From contig JAFEUB010001412.1 of the NCBI GenBank assembly GCA_024529925.1, forward strand, positions 1,161,501 to 1,225,500: 64,000 bases of DNA, written 5' to 3'. Source of the stretch: Ophthalmolycus amberensis. Its lineage: Eukaryota; Chordata; Actinopteri; Perciformes; Zoarcidae. Made by a program: the position numbers and the translations under genes. The notes beneath the pieces were generated by a model. It was given only the letters and a program-made list of their open reading frames with translations. It was not told the origin of the DNA and did no database searches. This document shows, one piece after another, positions 11,101 to 22,200 of the stretch (within the stretch, counting starts at the first letter, position 1; every line of letters starts with the position of its first letter).

Positions 11101-13000
11101 CACCTCCTTTCTGTCTAATCTCTCTTTTCTTCCCCCCCCCCCCCTCCTCCTCTCCTCGCCTCCCCTTTGTACCCCAACCAAACTACAGCAGTTCAACGCG
11201 GTCGCATCCCACCTCAGCCGAGCCTCAGCCCATCCATCACGCCAATAGGTGGCGCTAGCGGCCTTGGAGGTGGCGACTTCTATAACAACAACAACAACAA
11301 CGGAGGAAGCGGCGGCGGTCAGCCGGTGTCGGAGCTCATTTCCCAGCTGCTGCGTGCCGAACCGTACCCCAGCAGTCGGTTTGGACACCAGTACAACCAA
11401 CAGGCCGGTCCGGATAACGCCATGGGGATCGATAACATCTGTGAACTGGCTGCCAGGCTGCTCTTCAGCACCGTGGAGTGGGCCAGAAGCATCCCTTATT
11501 TCCCCGAGCTGCCTGTGTCAGATCAGGTTCGTAGATTAGTTTTGCTTTCTAACCTGGTTTGAAGTGTTTGGGTGTTATTCCCTTGTTGTCAGATGGTAAC
11601 AGGATAGGTTGTCTACATCAAAACATAAATATACAATGACTATAGTGAACATTAAAAATGGATGATGACAGTGTAGGTCAATCTGATTAACACACAAACA
11701 AATCCGCAGGTGGCCCTGCTGAGGCTGAGCTGGAGCGAGCTGTTCATCCTCAACGCGGCCCAGTCGGCCCTGCCGCTCCACATGGCTCCCTTGTTGGCCG
11801 CGGCCGGCTTCCACTCCTCGCCCATGTCTGCGGAGCGTGTGGTGTCCTTCATGGACCAGGTGAGGGTGTTCCAGGACCAGGTGGACAAGCTGACCCGGCT
11901 GCAGGTGGACTCGGCTGAGTACAGCTGTCTCAAGGCCATTGCGCTCTTCTCACCAGGTGATTGTTGCTGCTCTTCTGTTTTTCAATGGTCAAAGTTAGTG
12001 CAGCTGTGGCTGAGATATTCTGACATTCTGTCTCCAGCATCTCCAAAAACACTGGACACTTCATTTCCCATAATGCAACTCAGTAGAGTCTTTCATCAGA
12101 CCTCCCCTGCCCGACAAACACTCACATCTTTCAAACTCAACATAAAGCTTTATGATTACAAATTTGCAGACTCCAAGTCTAAGCCGAGATAGACCTGATG
12201 ACATCACTACGTCATCAACAGGGTTACTTTTTCAGACTTGACAAAGCTCCATCAAAGCCACAGAAGACATTACAACTAGAAAACGGATCAAAATAGCTGT
12301 GCAAAATAGACTTGTAGACAATCATGAATAGGAATTTAACACACAAAAGGACGTCTGAAATAACCAAATTAAAGGCCAGTAAAACCGTAGATCTTAAAAC
12401 GTACTATGGCACCATCTCCTGGCTTATTCATGAAAATGCAATAATGCACTATGTGATGTATAATTTACTGCTGTCACTGATCTTTTTTTTTTTAAGTGTC
12501 GCGCTTAAACAAACCGCTATGATCCGGGTTTATAGGTTTTAAATGTTTTCTTTTTACAGTGTAGACATGCTGAGGCACCACGTTTGAATGTGTTCCCCTC
12601 AGGGGCATGTTATCACATTATCTGCTGGGGATTTCAACATTCCTCTCGGCTCGTCACGACTCTTTATGTAACCCACCCACACTATTAAGTAACTGCCTCC
12701 TCCTCCCTCTCTCTCTCTCTCTCAGATGCCTGTGGTCTGACAGACCCAGTCCACGTGGAGTCTCTGCAGGAGAAGGCTCAGGTGGCTCTGACAGAGTACG
12801 AGAGGATGCAGTACCCGAGTCAGCCTCAGCGATTCGGACGCCTGCTCCTGCGCCTCCCCGCCCTGCGCGCCGTTCCCGCCAGCCTCATCTCGCAGCTCTT
12901 TTTCATGCGCCTGGTAGGAAAGACACCCATCGAGACGCTGATCCGTGACATGCAGCTCTCCGGAAGCTCAATCAGCTGGCCGTATGTCCCAGGACAGTAG
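7923..13000 (+). CDS. nr2f6: Nuclear receptor NR2F6 (EAR-2, COUP-TF family), complete coding region in 5 exons
   Basis: This orphan nuclear receptor is a nuclear DNA-binding protein that generally represses transcription at AGGTCA direct repeats. Exons are 7923-8191, 9669-9763, 11189-11526, 11710-11956 and 12726-13000; they join in frame to 407 aa, close to human NR2F6 (about 404 aa). The N-terminus MAMVSGGWG matches the NR2F6 start, not COUP-TFI/II. Zinc finger 1 uses C53, C56, C70 and C73, with P-box CEGCKS; finger 2 uses C89, C95, C105 and C108. The first intron splits the DNA-binding domain just after C89. The hinge follows from AVQRGRIPP and carries a run of six Asn. The ligand-binding domain fills exons 3-5 (SELISQLLRAEPYPSSRFG through IETLIRDMQLSGS) and ends WPYVPGQ. 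The gene converges on ocln. The family assignment is firm; which teleost duplicate (a or b) cannot be told from here. Confidence 0.96.
8192..9668 (+). other. nr2f6 intron 1
   Basis: This is AT-rich intron. From about 9150 to 9325 it carries a dispersed fish repeat typified by alternating TGATTAATCAACTAATTG motifs, of the same family as about 19920-20280. No exon was recognised in the rest. Confidence 0.6.
9150..9325. repeat. Dispersed repeat with TGATTAATCAACTAATTG motif
   Basis: CAATAAACTGATTATTTTGA to TTGATTAATCAACTAATTGT resembles a family common in fish that ends GACTAATCGTTTCAGCTC. A related copy lies at about 19920-20280. Confidence 0.45.
9669..9763 (+). CDS. nr2f6: nr2f6 coding exon 2 (second zinc finger)
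   Basis: The acceptor is TTCTCAG and the donor GTATCT. It encodes SNRECQIDQHHRNQCQYC and LKKCFHVGMRKE, the second finger and start of the C-terminal extension. Phases match exons 1 and 3. Confidence 0.95.
9764..11188 (+). other. nr2f6 intron 2
   Basis: No repeat or exon was recognised. A higher-complexity patch around 10010-10330 might be regulatory. The 3' end is a long pyrimidine tract, including a run of C (about 11132-11143), leading to the exon 3 acceptor. Confidence 0.5.
11189..11526 (+). CDS. nr2f6: nr2f6 coding exon 3 (hinge and start of ligand-binding domain)
   Basis: The acceptor AACTACAG follows a long pyrimidine tract (11095-11165). The exon encodes AVQRGRIPP, a Ser/Pro hinge, (AAC)n-encoded poly-Asn, then the helix-1/3 region and CELAARLLFSTVEWAR. 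It ends at a CAG/GTTCGT donor. Confidence 0.94.
11710..11956 (+). CDS. nr2f6: nr2f6 coding exon 4 (central ligand-binding domain)
   Basis: It opens VALLRLSWSELFILNAAQ, the nuclear-receptor signature of helices 4-5, and runs to YSCLKAIALFSP. The acceptor is ATCCGCAG and the donor GTGATT. Confidence 0.95.
12726..13000 (+). CDS. nr2f6: nr2f6 coding exon 5 (ligand-binding domain C-terminus, AF-2)
   Basis: The acceptor is a CT-rich tract ending CTCTCAG. The exon runs from DACGLTDPVHVESLQEKAQ to the dimer helix QRFGRLLLRLPALR, then FFMRLVGKTPIETLIRDM and the terminal WPYVPGQ before TAG. Confidence 0.95.
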
Positions 13001-15140
13001 CCCCCTTACGGACGAGGTCTCCGTCTGGGACAAGTGACTCCTGACTCATCACTATCCATCTGTGTGGTTAACAAACTGCAGTGCCAGCTGGCCGTCTTAT
13101 GTACTGTACTGTAACCGCTCTATTCCCCCTCATGAAACGAGCCCTCTGTCTCCACACGGGCCTCCAGTGAAGAGAGGAGCCAGTGCCAGGCTGGATATGT
13201 CTTGTTGCCAGCCCAGTCGTTCTGGTGCCAGGTCTCCGGCCAGAGAACAGCTTTTCATGCTGGGCTCCGATATGGCCACCACAGCCAGTCATGTCACCAC
13301 CCACATGCCACAGTGACTAAAGACGCTGCAGTTTCATGTAGAGGGCAGCAGCACCCTGCTACAAAAACATCGAGAGGACAAAACTGTCCCGCCGCTGAAA
13401 GTCAGCAGAACATTTCCCCCCCCCCCCCCCCCCCCCCCCCACACCGGGCTCATTCTCCACGGCTCACCATTTGTGGTACAGTGACCTTTTTATTCACACG
13501 ACCGATAACATGACAATACGGTATCGTGATTAGAATGGATCTAATTGAACAGTGGTGAACTGGATAGAAGACAAAGTAAAGGCTTCATTGAATTCAGCGC
13601 TCTCATGGCTCAGCACTGTGGAAGAAGCCAAGGAGCCAATCACATGGAAGAGAACGAAGACAAAACCAAGGGAAAAAAAAAAATCACCAAAGTCTATCAT
13701 ATCATCCTCGGAGATGTTTTTTTAAATAGAATAATTAGCAGAGAGACAAAGAGACAGACGGACTCTTGTGACTGCCTGACCATCAAGTGAACAATGCATT
13801 TAAATTCATTCACAGGGCTCACTGTTGTTACATGAGAGTGGAGTAATACCTCAGTAGACATCAGAATGCTTCAGTCTGATATTTCCGAAACACAAACCTC
13901 TGTAAATGTTGTTCACCAGAAACCGCCTTCTTTTTGACAACTGCCTTGTTATCCATTATTGAATTTGGAACGCATATAAAATATGAAATGAGCATCACAG
14001 ACATTCGTCTAGTATCTTTTTAAAAAAGATTCCCCAAAGTGATTTTCACTCTTGTGTTTGGAATATGACTTTTGACTGACTGAATAAGGTGGATTCAGCT
14101 ATCACGCATTGTTTGGATACATTTTTTATTATTATTATTGAGAAACGGCAGGCTGACATTAACTAAACAAACAACTCAAGATGTAAGAATTAGTTATAGT
14201 TGGTGGTGAGAGTTTATAACCGACACACTACTAATGAAATACCAGTTTACGGCGACAATTGCTGTTTCTGGGGGTCATGACCCCTTGGAAAATGTATTGA
14301 AATGTATATATATTGAGGCCAACTTTGTCTTTTTGCATGTTCAAATGTTGTTTTGGATCTCTGCTAAGTGGAGACTGTTTCATTATTTTGCATTATGTAA
14401 TTCAAGGTTCATTTAAACATTTAAGTATTGCTTTTCACTGTTAGCTCCTAAATGTTTTTTTTTTCTATATGTATTTACATGAAAATACCTCTGTCATCTG
14501 GTTAGATGTCAAAAAAAAGAAGCTTATCTTCATGCCATGTCAGCTGGTATGCCAGAGAGATGCTCTGAGTGAGTCTCTACTGTTAACGGACGAAAGTCTG
14601 GTGGAAAAACTGCACTTGGAGGATATTCAATGCCAAAACATGACACTATCTGTGACAAGTTAAAAGGGGATGGGCCCTATATTCGCTGGTCCACCAGGAT
14701 TTACCTCAAGAAGGTATTTCAAGAGGCGAGTTTACAAAATCACAGTAAAATATTTGATAGGAAAGAATGAAATCAACTCCAAATACAACATGTTTTAGCA
14801 TTTAGTGTTTTCAAACGCAAAGTGGAAGGATGAAACTCTGCTTCGTGTTCTGCCGCCGGGCCTTTTGAAAGCTGTTTGGATTTTCTTCCTTTAGGCAACA
14901 AGTCACACAACTTTGCCATCGAGAAAAAAAAAAAGATAGATAATGCTATTAATGTTTTCTTATCTTTGTGTTACTGAGTTCTTTCCTTTTTGAAATTTCA
15001 TGTGTATGGCAACGTTATTAAAAGAATCAGAAGATGACGATGTGTCTTTTGTTCTGTTTTTTTGTTTTTTTCAAACTACTTGAAAAAATGTTGTAATTAC
15101 ATCTGTATGAAGAATGCCAAATAAACACTGCAACATGTAC
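13001..15140 (+). other. nr2f6: nr2f6 3' untranslated region with poly(A) signal
   Basis: The untranslated region follows the TAG at 12998-13000. Canonical AATAAA at 15119-15124 (variant ATTAAA at 15017-15022) predicts cleavage near 15140, for a UTR of about 2.1 kb. A run of 25 C lies at 13416-13440. The end is inferred from the signal, not from transcript data. Confidence 0.6.
13416..13440. repeat. 25-base C homopolymer in nr2f6 3' UTR
   Basis: An uninterrupted run of 25 C lies about 420 nt after the stop; its length may vary or be misassembled. Confidence 0.9.
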
Positions 15141-15179
15141 CATAAATGTTTAAGTGTTTTCATGAATGTGAATTAATCG

Positions 15180-15459
15180 GCCTGTCTTAACTGCTCATTT
15201 ATTTCCATCCTTTTATATTCATATCTTCATTCATGACATTATTTCTGTATAAAAACAATCATTACTTACCACACTGCAACATTCTGAAACAATTAAAACA
15301 ATTTCAAGTTTACATTGAAATGTAAAATCTAATCTAGGTTTGAGGGCCGAACTGTTCAACAAGTCAAATAGCAGAGCAGTGAAACTGGAGAGGAACTGGA
15401 GGATCAATCCTTGTTTCATGTCAAACCCCGGCGCTGTTTGGACAGACTTTAAGGACGCA
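15180..15459 (-). other. ocln: ocln 3' untranslated region with poly(A) signal
   Basis: About 280 nt follow the stop. TTTATT at 15198-15203 on the plus strand is AATAAA on the coding strand, predicting cleavage near 15180. It faces the nr2f6 poly(A) signal about 75 bp away. Confidence 0.6.
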
Positions 15460-15561
15460 CTAACAAAGACCTTGGTCAAAGATCTTCACCAGACGTTTGA
15501 TGTGGAAAAGTTTTTGCCGAAGCTCTTTGCACTGCTTCTTCTTTGCTTGACAATCTGACGT
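15460..15561 (-). CDS. ocln: ocln coding exon 8: C-terminal ELL helix and stop
   Basis: 34 codons including TAG: TSDCQAKKKQCKELRQKLF, then HIKRLVKIFDQGLC. It aligns with the human KNHCKQLKSKLSHIKKM terminus. Acceptor TTCTTCTAG. Confidence 0.94.
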   Translation of the reverse strand, partial: TSDCQAKKKQCKELRQKLFHIKRLVKIFDQGLC

Positions 15562-18500
15562 CTAGAAGAAAAAGAAATTGAAACAAGCAGATGCTAATTA
15601 AAGGAACAGTTCACCTGATGATAACCTGCTGATAACAAGAGACTTGAGTAATCAGGTCATGATTTCTGGAAAGAGACAATGCTGTTGAGTTTCTTTAATT
15701 CATTTCTTTGGCGCTTTGAGAACCACAAGCATGCGTGCCATCTAGTCCCGTTATATTGGAGAGAAGGGAGACATTTCTCCAGCCAATATCTCCAAAACTA
15801 GGCAACTCGCACCAAAATAATCTACATTGACGAATAGCACTACAGGTAAGAAGTAAAATATGTATTTTAGATTTTGAGGTGAATTGTTTCTTTAAACAAC
15901 GTTCTCTGAATAAACAGCGCGCTTGGAAAGCACGCTAGCCAGCAAGTTGTAGTTTTACGGCTGGTTATTTGCCAAATGTGCTGCTTGTCGTGTCTTAGAT
16001 TTTACTTCCCATTTTAGAAAGGAAAGTAAATAAGTATATTTTCCAAAATATCAAACGATTGTATGTTAGTCACGTAATCGCACATTATGATACCGCAGAT
16101 GTGATTCCACTCACTTTTTTCAGGTCTTTCAGTCGGTTATACTCGTCTGCCACACCCTGAAAATAGAAATAGAAATTCTCTCACTGAATTGATTTTATAT
16201 CAAACAATATAAGACAATTATTATATTGGCACAGCTATGACTGTATATTCTGCTGGCAGTCGGCCCTGAGTTTTTCCACTCTGAGCTCCTGCCTCCTGTT
16301 TTTCTCTACCTGGTACTTCACGGAGTCCTCGTCCAACATGTCCAGTTCTCGGCTCAGCTTGTGCATCTGGTCACTGATGTCATCCATTTCGGCACAGAGG
16401 CTCTTGTAGCAGGCCAGGTCGGATTCAAACTCCTTCTTGTACTGCCGGCGCTGCTCGTCTGAAGTTATCTCTGGGTACAGCCTGTGGTGGGATATTAACA
16501 TGACAACATAAAATGATTATTAAATCTAAACTATTATAGAGGCAGTGTGGCAAAAAGAGATGTTTTAAAAAAAATCAGTCTTCTTACCAGTACCGTATTT
16601 AATTAAAATAATTTAAACCGTTGGCCATGTTGCCTTGAAGACGGTAGTGATGCTCGATAGCATTTGTAGTATTACAGCATTTTCTTCTATAATAATATGA
16701 ATAGTCTTTCAGGGCAGTGCACAGTTTATTGTTTATTGTGATTAATAAGAAAATGTCAAGCCAGAGGAAGTAAGGCTTCCTCTCAGATTGGTATGACAAT
16801 TTTACATTTGCGTTTAAATAAGGTTTTCTTTTAAAACTGACACTGAGCTTTTCTTTCTTCAAATAGCCAACATTGCCTTTTCCTGCCTTACACTACAAAC
16901 AAGCATCTGAATGAGCATGTAGATAATGAACAGCTCTTCAGTGGAACTAAATTAAATTAAAGCCTTTCAGCTGGATTCCAGTAACTCAGGCCTATAATAC
17001 TTTAATCTTTTTCCTTTCATTCATTTTTTTATTTAAAAATGACTTATCTTTTCATTTGTGTTTCATGTTGTATTTCCTGTTTTTTGCTTTAATGAATTAT
17101 TGAAAAGCAATTTTCCCCTATTTCCCACCAAGATTGCAGCATTGACCGGCAGCAGAGTGTAGTGGCCCACCTGTAGAGGTAATCTGTGCGGTCCCCGTCC
17201 AGCTCATTGGCAGTGTCTCCGGTGGTGTAACCAGTTTCACACGGGGACTCCATCCTCTCCCGAGCAGCAGGCCTGGGCCCTCGGCCCTTTCTCTGTTCCT
17301 TCTCCACATGATAAGGAGGCGGTTTCCTGATGCTGTCAGTGTCGTCTGAGGAGCTACTGGAGCAAACTGTGACCCTGCTGTTCTGGTACAAAGGCTCCGC
17401 GGCCCGATGATTACTGTTGTCAGCAGAGAAACTATGAGGAAGCAACACAAAGGTATCACATGATCGATTGTGTATTTGTGCTTGAGCTGCATTCATTTAT
17501 GTTGGATTTACTTAGTTTAAGTTCAGGAATTCAAAGGAATTCAATTCAAATTCAGGAAAAAAAGCGTTGTTGATTTTGGCATCGGCTTTTCGTTGTCATG
17601 AACAGCAAATAGTATATAAAATGTAAATATATTTGGAGATTTACCATTTAAGAGCCTGAAAACAATGATATGCGTCATTATCCTCTCCAAATATTGAGCT
17701 GCAGGCCACATGCAGCTGATTCCTTATGAAATCAAGAAGTGTTTTGACTGAACTGAAGCATATTCCAGGCAGAAGAAGCTCTATAAAGAACAGTTCTCAT
17801 CATACACTTTGTTTGTGGACATGAAACCATAGATGACGAGTGTTCACTTGACATTTATTAAACCTATGACAGTGGACATTGTCTTTTCTAAAATAATTGT
17901 GGTGTTATTATTCGAAATGGCATTTTTCACGAATAGCAGATTTTTTATTTAGCCTCAACAGTTTGTCATTATACTCATTTATCAATCTCACACGCAGTAC
18001 AAAAAAATAAAAAAACAATGAAGAACTAATGTGATCTGTTCTGTGGACTTCAACAATTGACCGAACATCATTAACAATAACAATGTTCTGCAAATATGCA
18101 GAACATTTCCTTGAAATTGCAACTCCCTCTCCCATTGTGGAAACAATCTGATCAATCTGATCAAACCATAAAAGCTAATTATCTAATTTAACACCCTAAT
18201 TTGGTTTTGGGCCACTTGTTGTTCCACTTCTTCTGATATAAAACAATTAGGGCTTTCCCCTCTAGTCAGTTATTCGACGTCTAATACAATTTCTTTAGGC
18301 GATTTTTTAAGAACTTTTTAGGAATTTCAGAGCACATTTCTTGTTAACAATATTTAAAGTGGTGCTTTTGTGTGATCCTATTAAATCAACTAATCGATTT
18401 AATCGTATGAGGTTTGACCAAGAATTTCTTTGGTTGAGAAAAGCCCTAAAAACGATTCATCATCAAATATTTGTTCGAACTTCAATGAAGACCACAATAC

Positions 18501-19215
18501 AGATCACTATAATTTATATGATTTCAACTGAAGAAGAATGTATTTATTTTTTTATAATTATAAAAGAGCAGCCAAACATTAGGCATCACTCCAGACAGGA
18601 AGTAAGATGTGTTGATTTTAAGGTTCAGGACGGAAATGTTTTTTTCTCATGTGTCCTGTTTTTTGAACACAGATCAAGCTGTGGTGTCCTGGGGGCTCTG
18701 CGACCATCACTCACCTTTTGCTTTTACAATTTCCCTCACTGTGGATGCTGACTGTTCCGTTGCCGTAGGAGACCACACTGTTCTCCGCCCTCAGGTCAGG
18801 TGCAGTTGGTGCCTGCTGGGTGCTGCGCCCATCTCCAACAAGGTTCACCTATAAGTCAATATCAGGAGAACGAAATCAGAACCGATTCATTTAATGTCGG
18901 ACTTTGTTCCATCGCGGTGCAGCTCATTTGATTCCAATCATGCAGAAATGCATAAGACAAAATCAGAAAATACCCGTTATGTAGTATTCTGAAACATAAT
19001 GCCAAATTTAGCAACGTGATATGTGTGAGAAAGTCCTCAGGAGAAATCAAATGCATTTGTACGCTGGAAAGAAAGAAGATTTTCTGCACTAAATCTGTCA
19101 CATAAGCAGTGAAGTACAGAGCTGGAGAGCTGTGCTACGCTCAAAAACACTCAGATGAGAGAGGCTGTGTCACTGCCAGACATCATGCATGTAGCCAGAC
19201 AGATACAAACACGCA

Positions 19216-19246
<31 letters not shown>

Positions 19247-22200
19247 GTAGCCTTAGCCCTGCAGTGAACACACACTGCAGTGGAAGGAAAAGAGAGCATA
19301 AGTCCCTTCCCACTGATCAGTATCTCACCTAAATCCTTTCTTTCAACAACTATCAGAACCAGTTAATTGGACGGAAACACACAAAACCAATTTTCTGAAC
19401 TGTGTCTGACATGAAACGCATGTTAGCAGCGGAGGCGTGTGTGTGTGTGTGTCGCCATGAGCACACAGAGAGGTTGAGAAAGTAGTGAAATCAGTGGAAC
19501 AAACATTTCTGCTGTTCCATCTTTCTGAACTATCAGGTAAACATGCAGCAGAGCACAGAAGTGGGTAAAAAGCATTTAAAAAAATGCATGGTCATAACAA
19601 ATCATCCTCTGAAAGAGAATAACACAACAACTGCATTATGTCTCATGTAACCTACTGTTATACTGTAAAATGCATCATTAATGACTTCTAGTCTTTGACC
19701 TATTTCTGGATCGGCCCCAGTGAGCTGATGCAAATGTCTGGAAAAAGCAGCCTGTGAAATAGATCTCATGAATGTGGAGCCGGAGGATGATCCTCTATGT
19801 GGAAACGAACGCCCAGAAACCTGATACACTGCAGCAGTAAGGTGCAGTGACAGCCGCTGCTTTGTGCAATTACAGTATTTCTAATTCGATGTTTGTGAAA
19901 GTGACACTTTTTGAGTTTTAGTTTCTCTTTTCATCACAGATTAAGCTGCTGCTTATTTTCTTGATTACTCACTTATAGAGGCATCACACTTTTCCAGAGC
20001 CTATTTAATAAGCTGGCACTGGAAACTCAAACAATTCATTGATTAACAAAAAAGTTGCTGATAAAAATTCAGGTGATCAACCAATGAATTAATCAACAAA
20101 ATGTTTCAGCTCCAGACCCCAAAGTTGAGTTTGAGTTTTTTCTGATTTACACTCAAAAAGAAACAAATCCTCACTTTAAAATCCATTATGAGCATGCGTT
20201 TTCCTTATTGAAAGATGAATCACTTTTCAGCTTCTGACATTTTTTTCTGTTGATCAGCTATTTGCTTTTTAAAATATATTTCTTTGTAGCATACACCACT
20301 TTAGGACATTGAATATGCAGGGAAGAGTAGCATACTTGACACCTCATCACATCATAATTATAGGCCTATTTATGTTCTCCTCTTCGACTTAAGGGTGGGG
20401 TTCTCATGTTGATAAATATTAATTGGACTGTCCTGTTCAATTCAATCAACATACAATTCGTCTGTGTTTGCTATGAATCTCGTTTTCCTTTTTCTCTCCA
20501 TCACCACTCTTTTCCTAGTTCTGTTAAGTACAAATGAAGCACAAAACACAAGGAAACGACTTCTTTGCCAGGAGTCTAATGTGCGGCAGACCCTTTGCAT
20601 ACTGAATCATTTAGCGCCACCACAGTCTGTAGGGATTCACACAGCAACACTGAGGAAACTCAACCCTTTTTATACATTATACATGCCACATACATTATAT
20701 ATGCCTCCCTGCAAGGCAAGCATCTTCACTGCAATACAAGAGTGCCACAGAATAGGGCCTGCATCTCGATGAGGTGACTCGCCAAGGCCTCGCTGGATAA
20801 TCTGATAGAATATGTTTCTTCCCTTTCAATAACGAGTCATGGTGGACATGATACATTAGTACACTGCGACTCTAGTAGATTCATCACTGCTAAATACCAC
20901 ATGAGGCTACCGCTGTGAACAGTACAGCTTTCACAGAGCGCTAGAGCAGCATGACTACCTGCTAAATGCTGGAGCACTGATGGTCTGCTGGAGCACTGAT
21001 GGTCTGGGACAGTGGCTCGGATATTTCTGCTTTATCGATCCGTCATATAAAACTTTTACTGTGTTCTGAAAACCAAGACACGTAGTTGGAATAAACTACC
21101 AAAGCTGTAATTTTTCTGAAGAGAAAAGTCATTAAAAGTCCCCACAATCATGGGTCATTCTAAGTATTTGAACAATGAACAGTGTGAGTTATGAGAAGTT
21201 TTCTTTATGTTGCCACACCTTCCAATTCCCACAGAATTGTTTGGCCACTTTGATGCACTGCCTCAATCCAATGTGACAAAGCTACAGCTGTGTGGTACAA
21301 ACAGTGTACAGCGCATAAACAAAAGCGTATCTAACCCACATCGTGACCGCAGGCAAAACAAAGTGAACTGCCAAATTGCTGCAGGTCTCTTTGGCCCTCT
21401 GGTTGGATGAAACTCCAAAATACCAGACAATTTTTGAACAGTATAAGAATCTGTCAGGCTGAACAAAACTTTTATATTGTACTTTTCTAATGTTTTGGTT
21501 CAACTATATAGAAAATGGTGTCAATAAGTACACATTGCTATTGACAGTTTATTAATAAATGTCTGAATGTTTCTGTGTTTAAGGAAATAAATTGGTTTAA
21601 TATGCAAATGCCTGACAATAGAATTTTGCCAACTACAATATATTTGTAGCTCTTGTTCATTTCAATCTTCCACAGCATTAACTAGACCGATTTCATCAAA
21701 TACTGCTTATTTAATTTAAGAACAACAGTTTCTTCTTTGGTAAATACCACAGTGAATCATTTACAACCTCCTTTGACTGGTTTCAAATGCGTCAGTCGAT
21801 CCTTAAACGTGTGATCATGCAGGGTCATAAAGGAAAAGCGCATGTGACGATCTCTGCTCAAATAAAAACAAGAAACCTGGCTCTTAACCATGAGCTAAAT
21901 TACTATGAAAGAGTCTCCTGAACTGTTTTCTTTTACAGGAAATCGTATAACGTTGCTTATCGCTCAGTTGTAAATGGTGTCTGTGCAGCTATTATCACTA
22001 GTCTGGTTAATGATCAGTCAGACTGATACCTGGGTGTGCCAAAGATAAACAGCAACGTTCTCTGAGTCTACAGCAGCAGGTTAATGCGAGTTTGTAAAAC
22101 CAAAAGTTCTGTAGCAAGAACTGAGAGACTTGATGCTGTGTGCATATTGGCTTTTGTTTTGTTATCTGGCTGGAATATATAGAAATAAACATAAACCACA

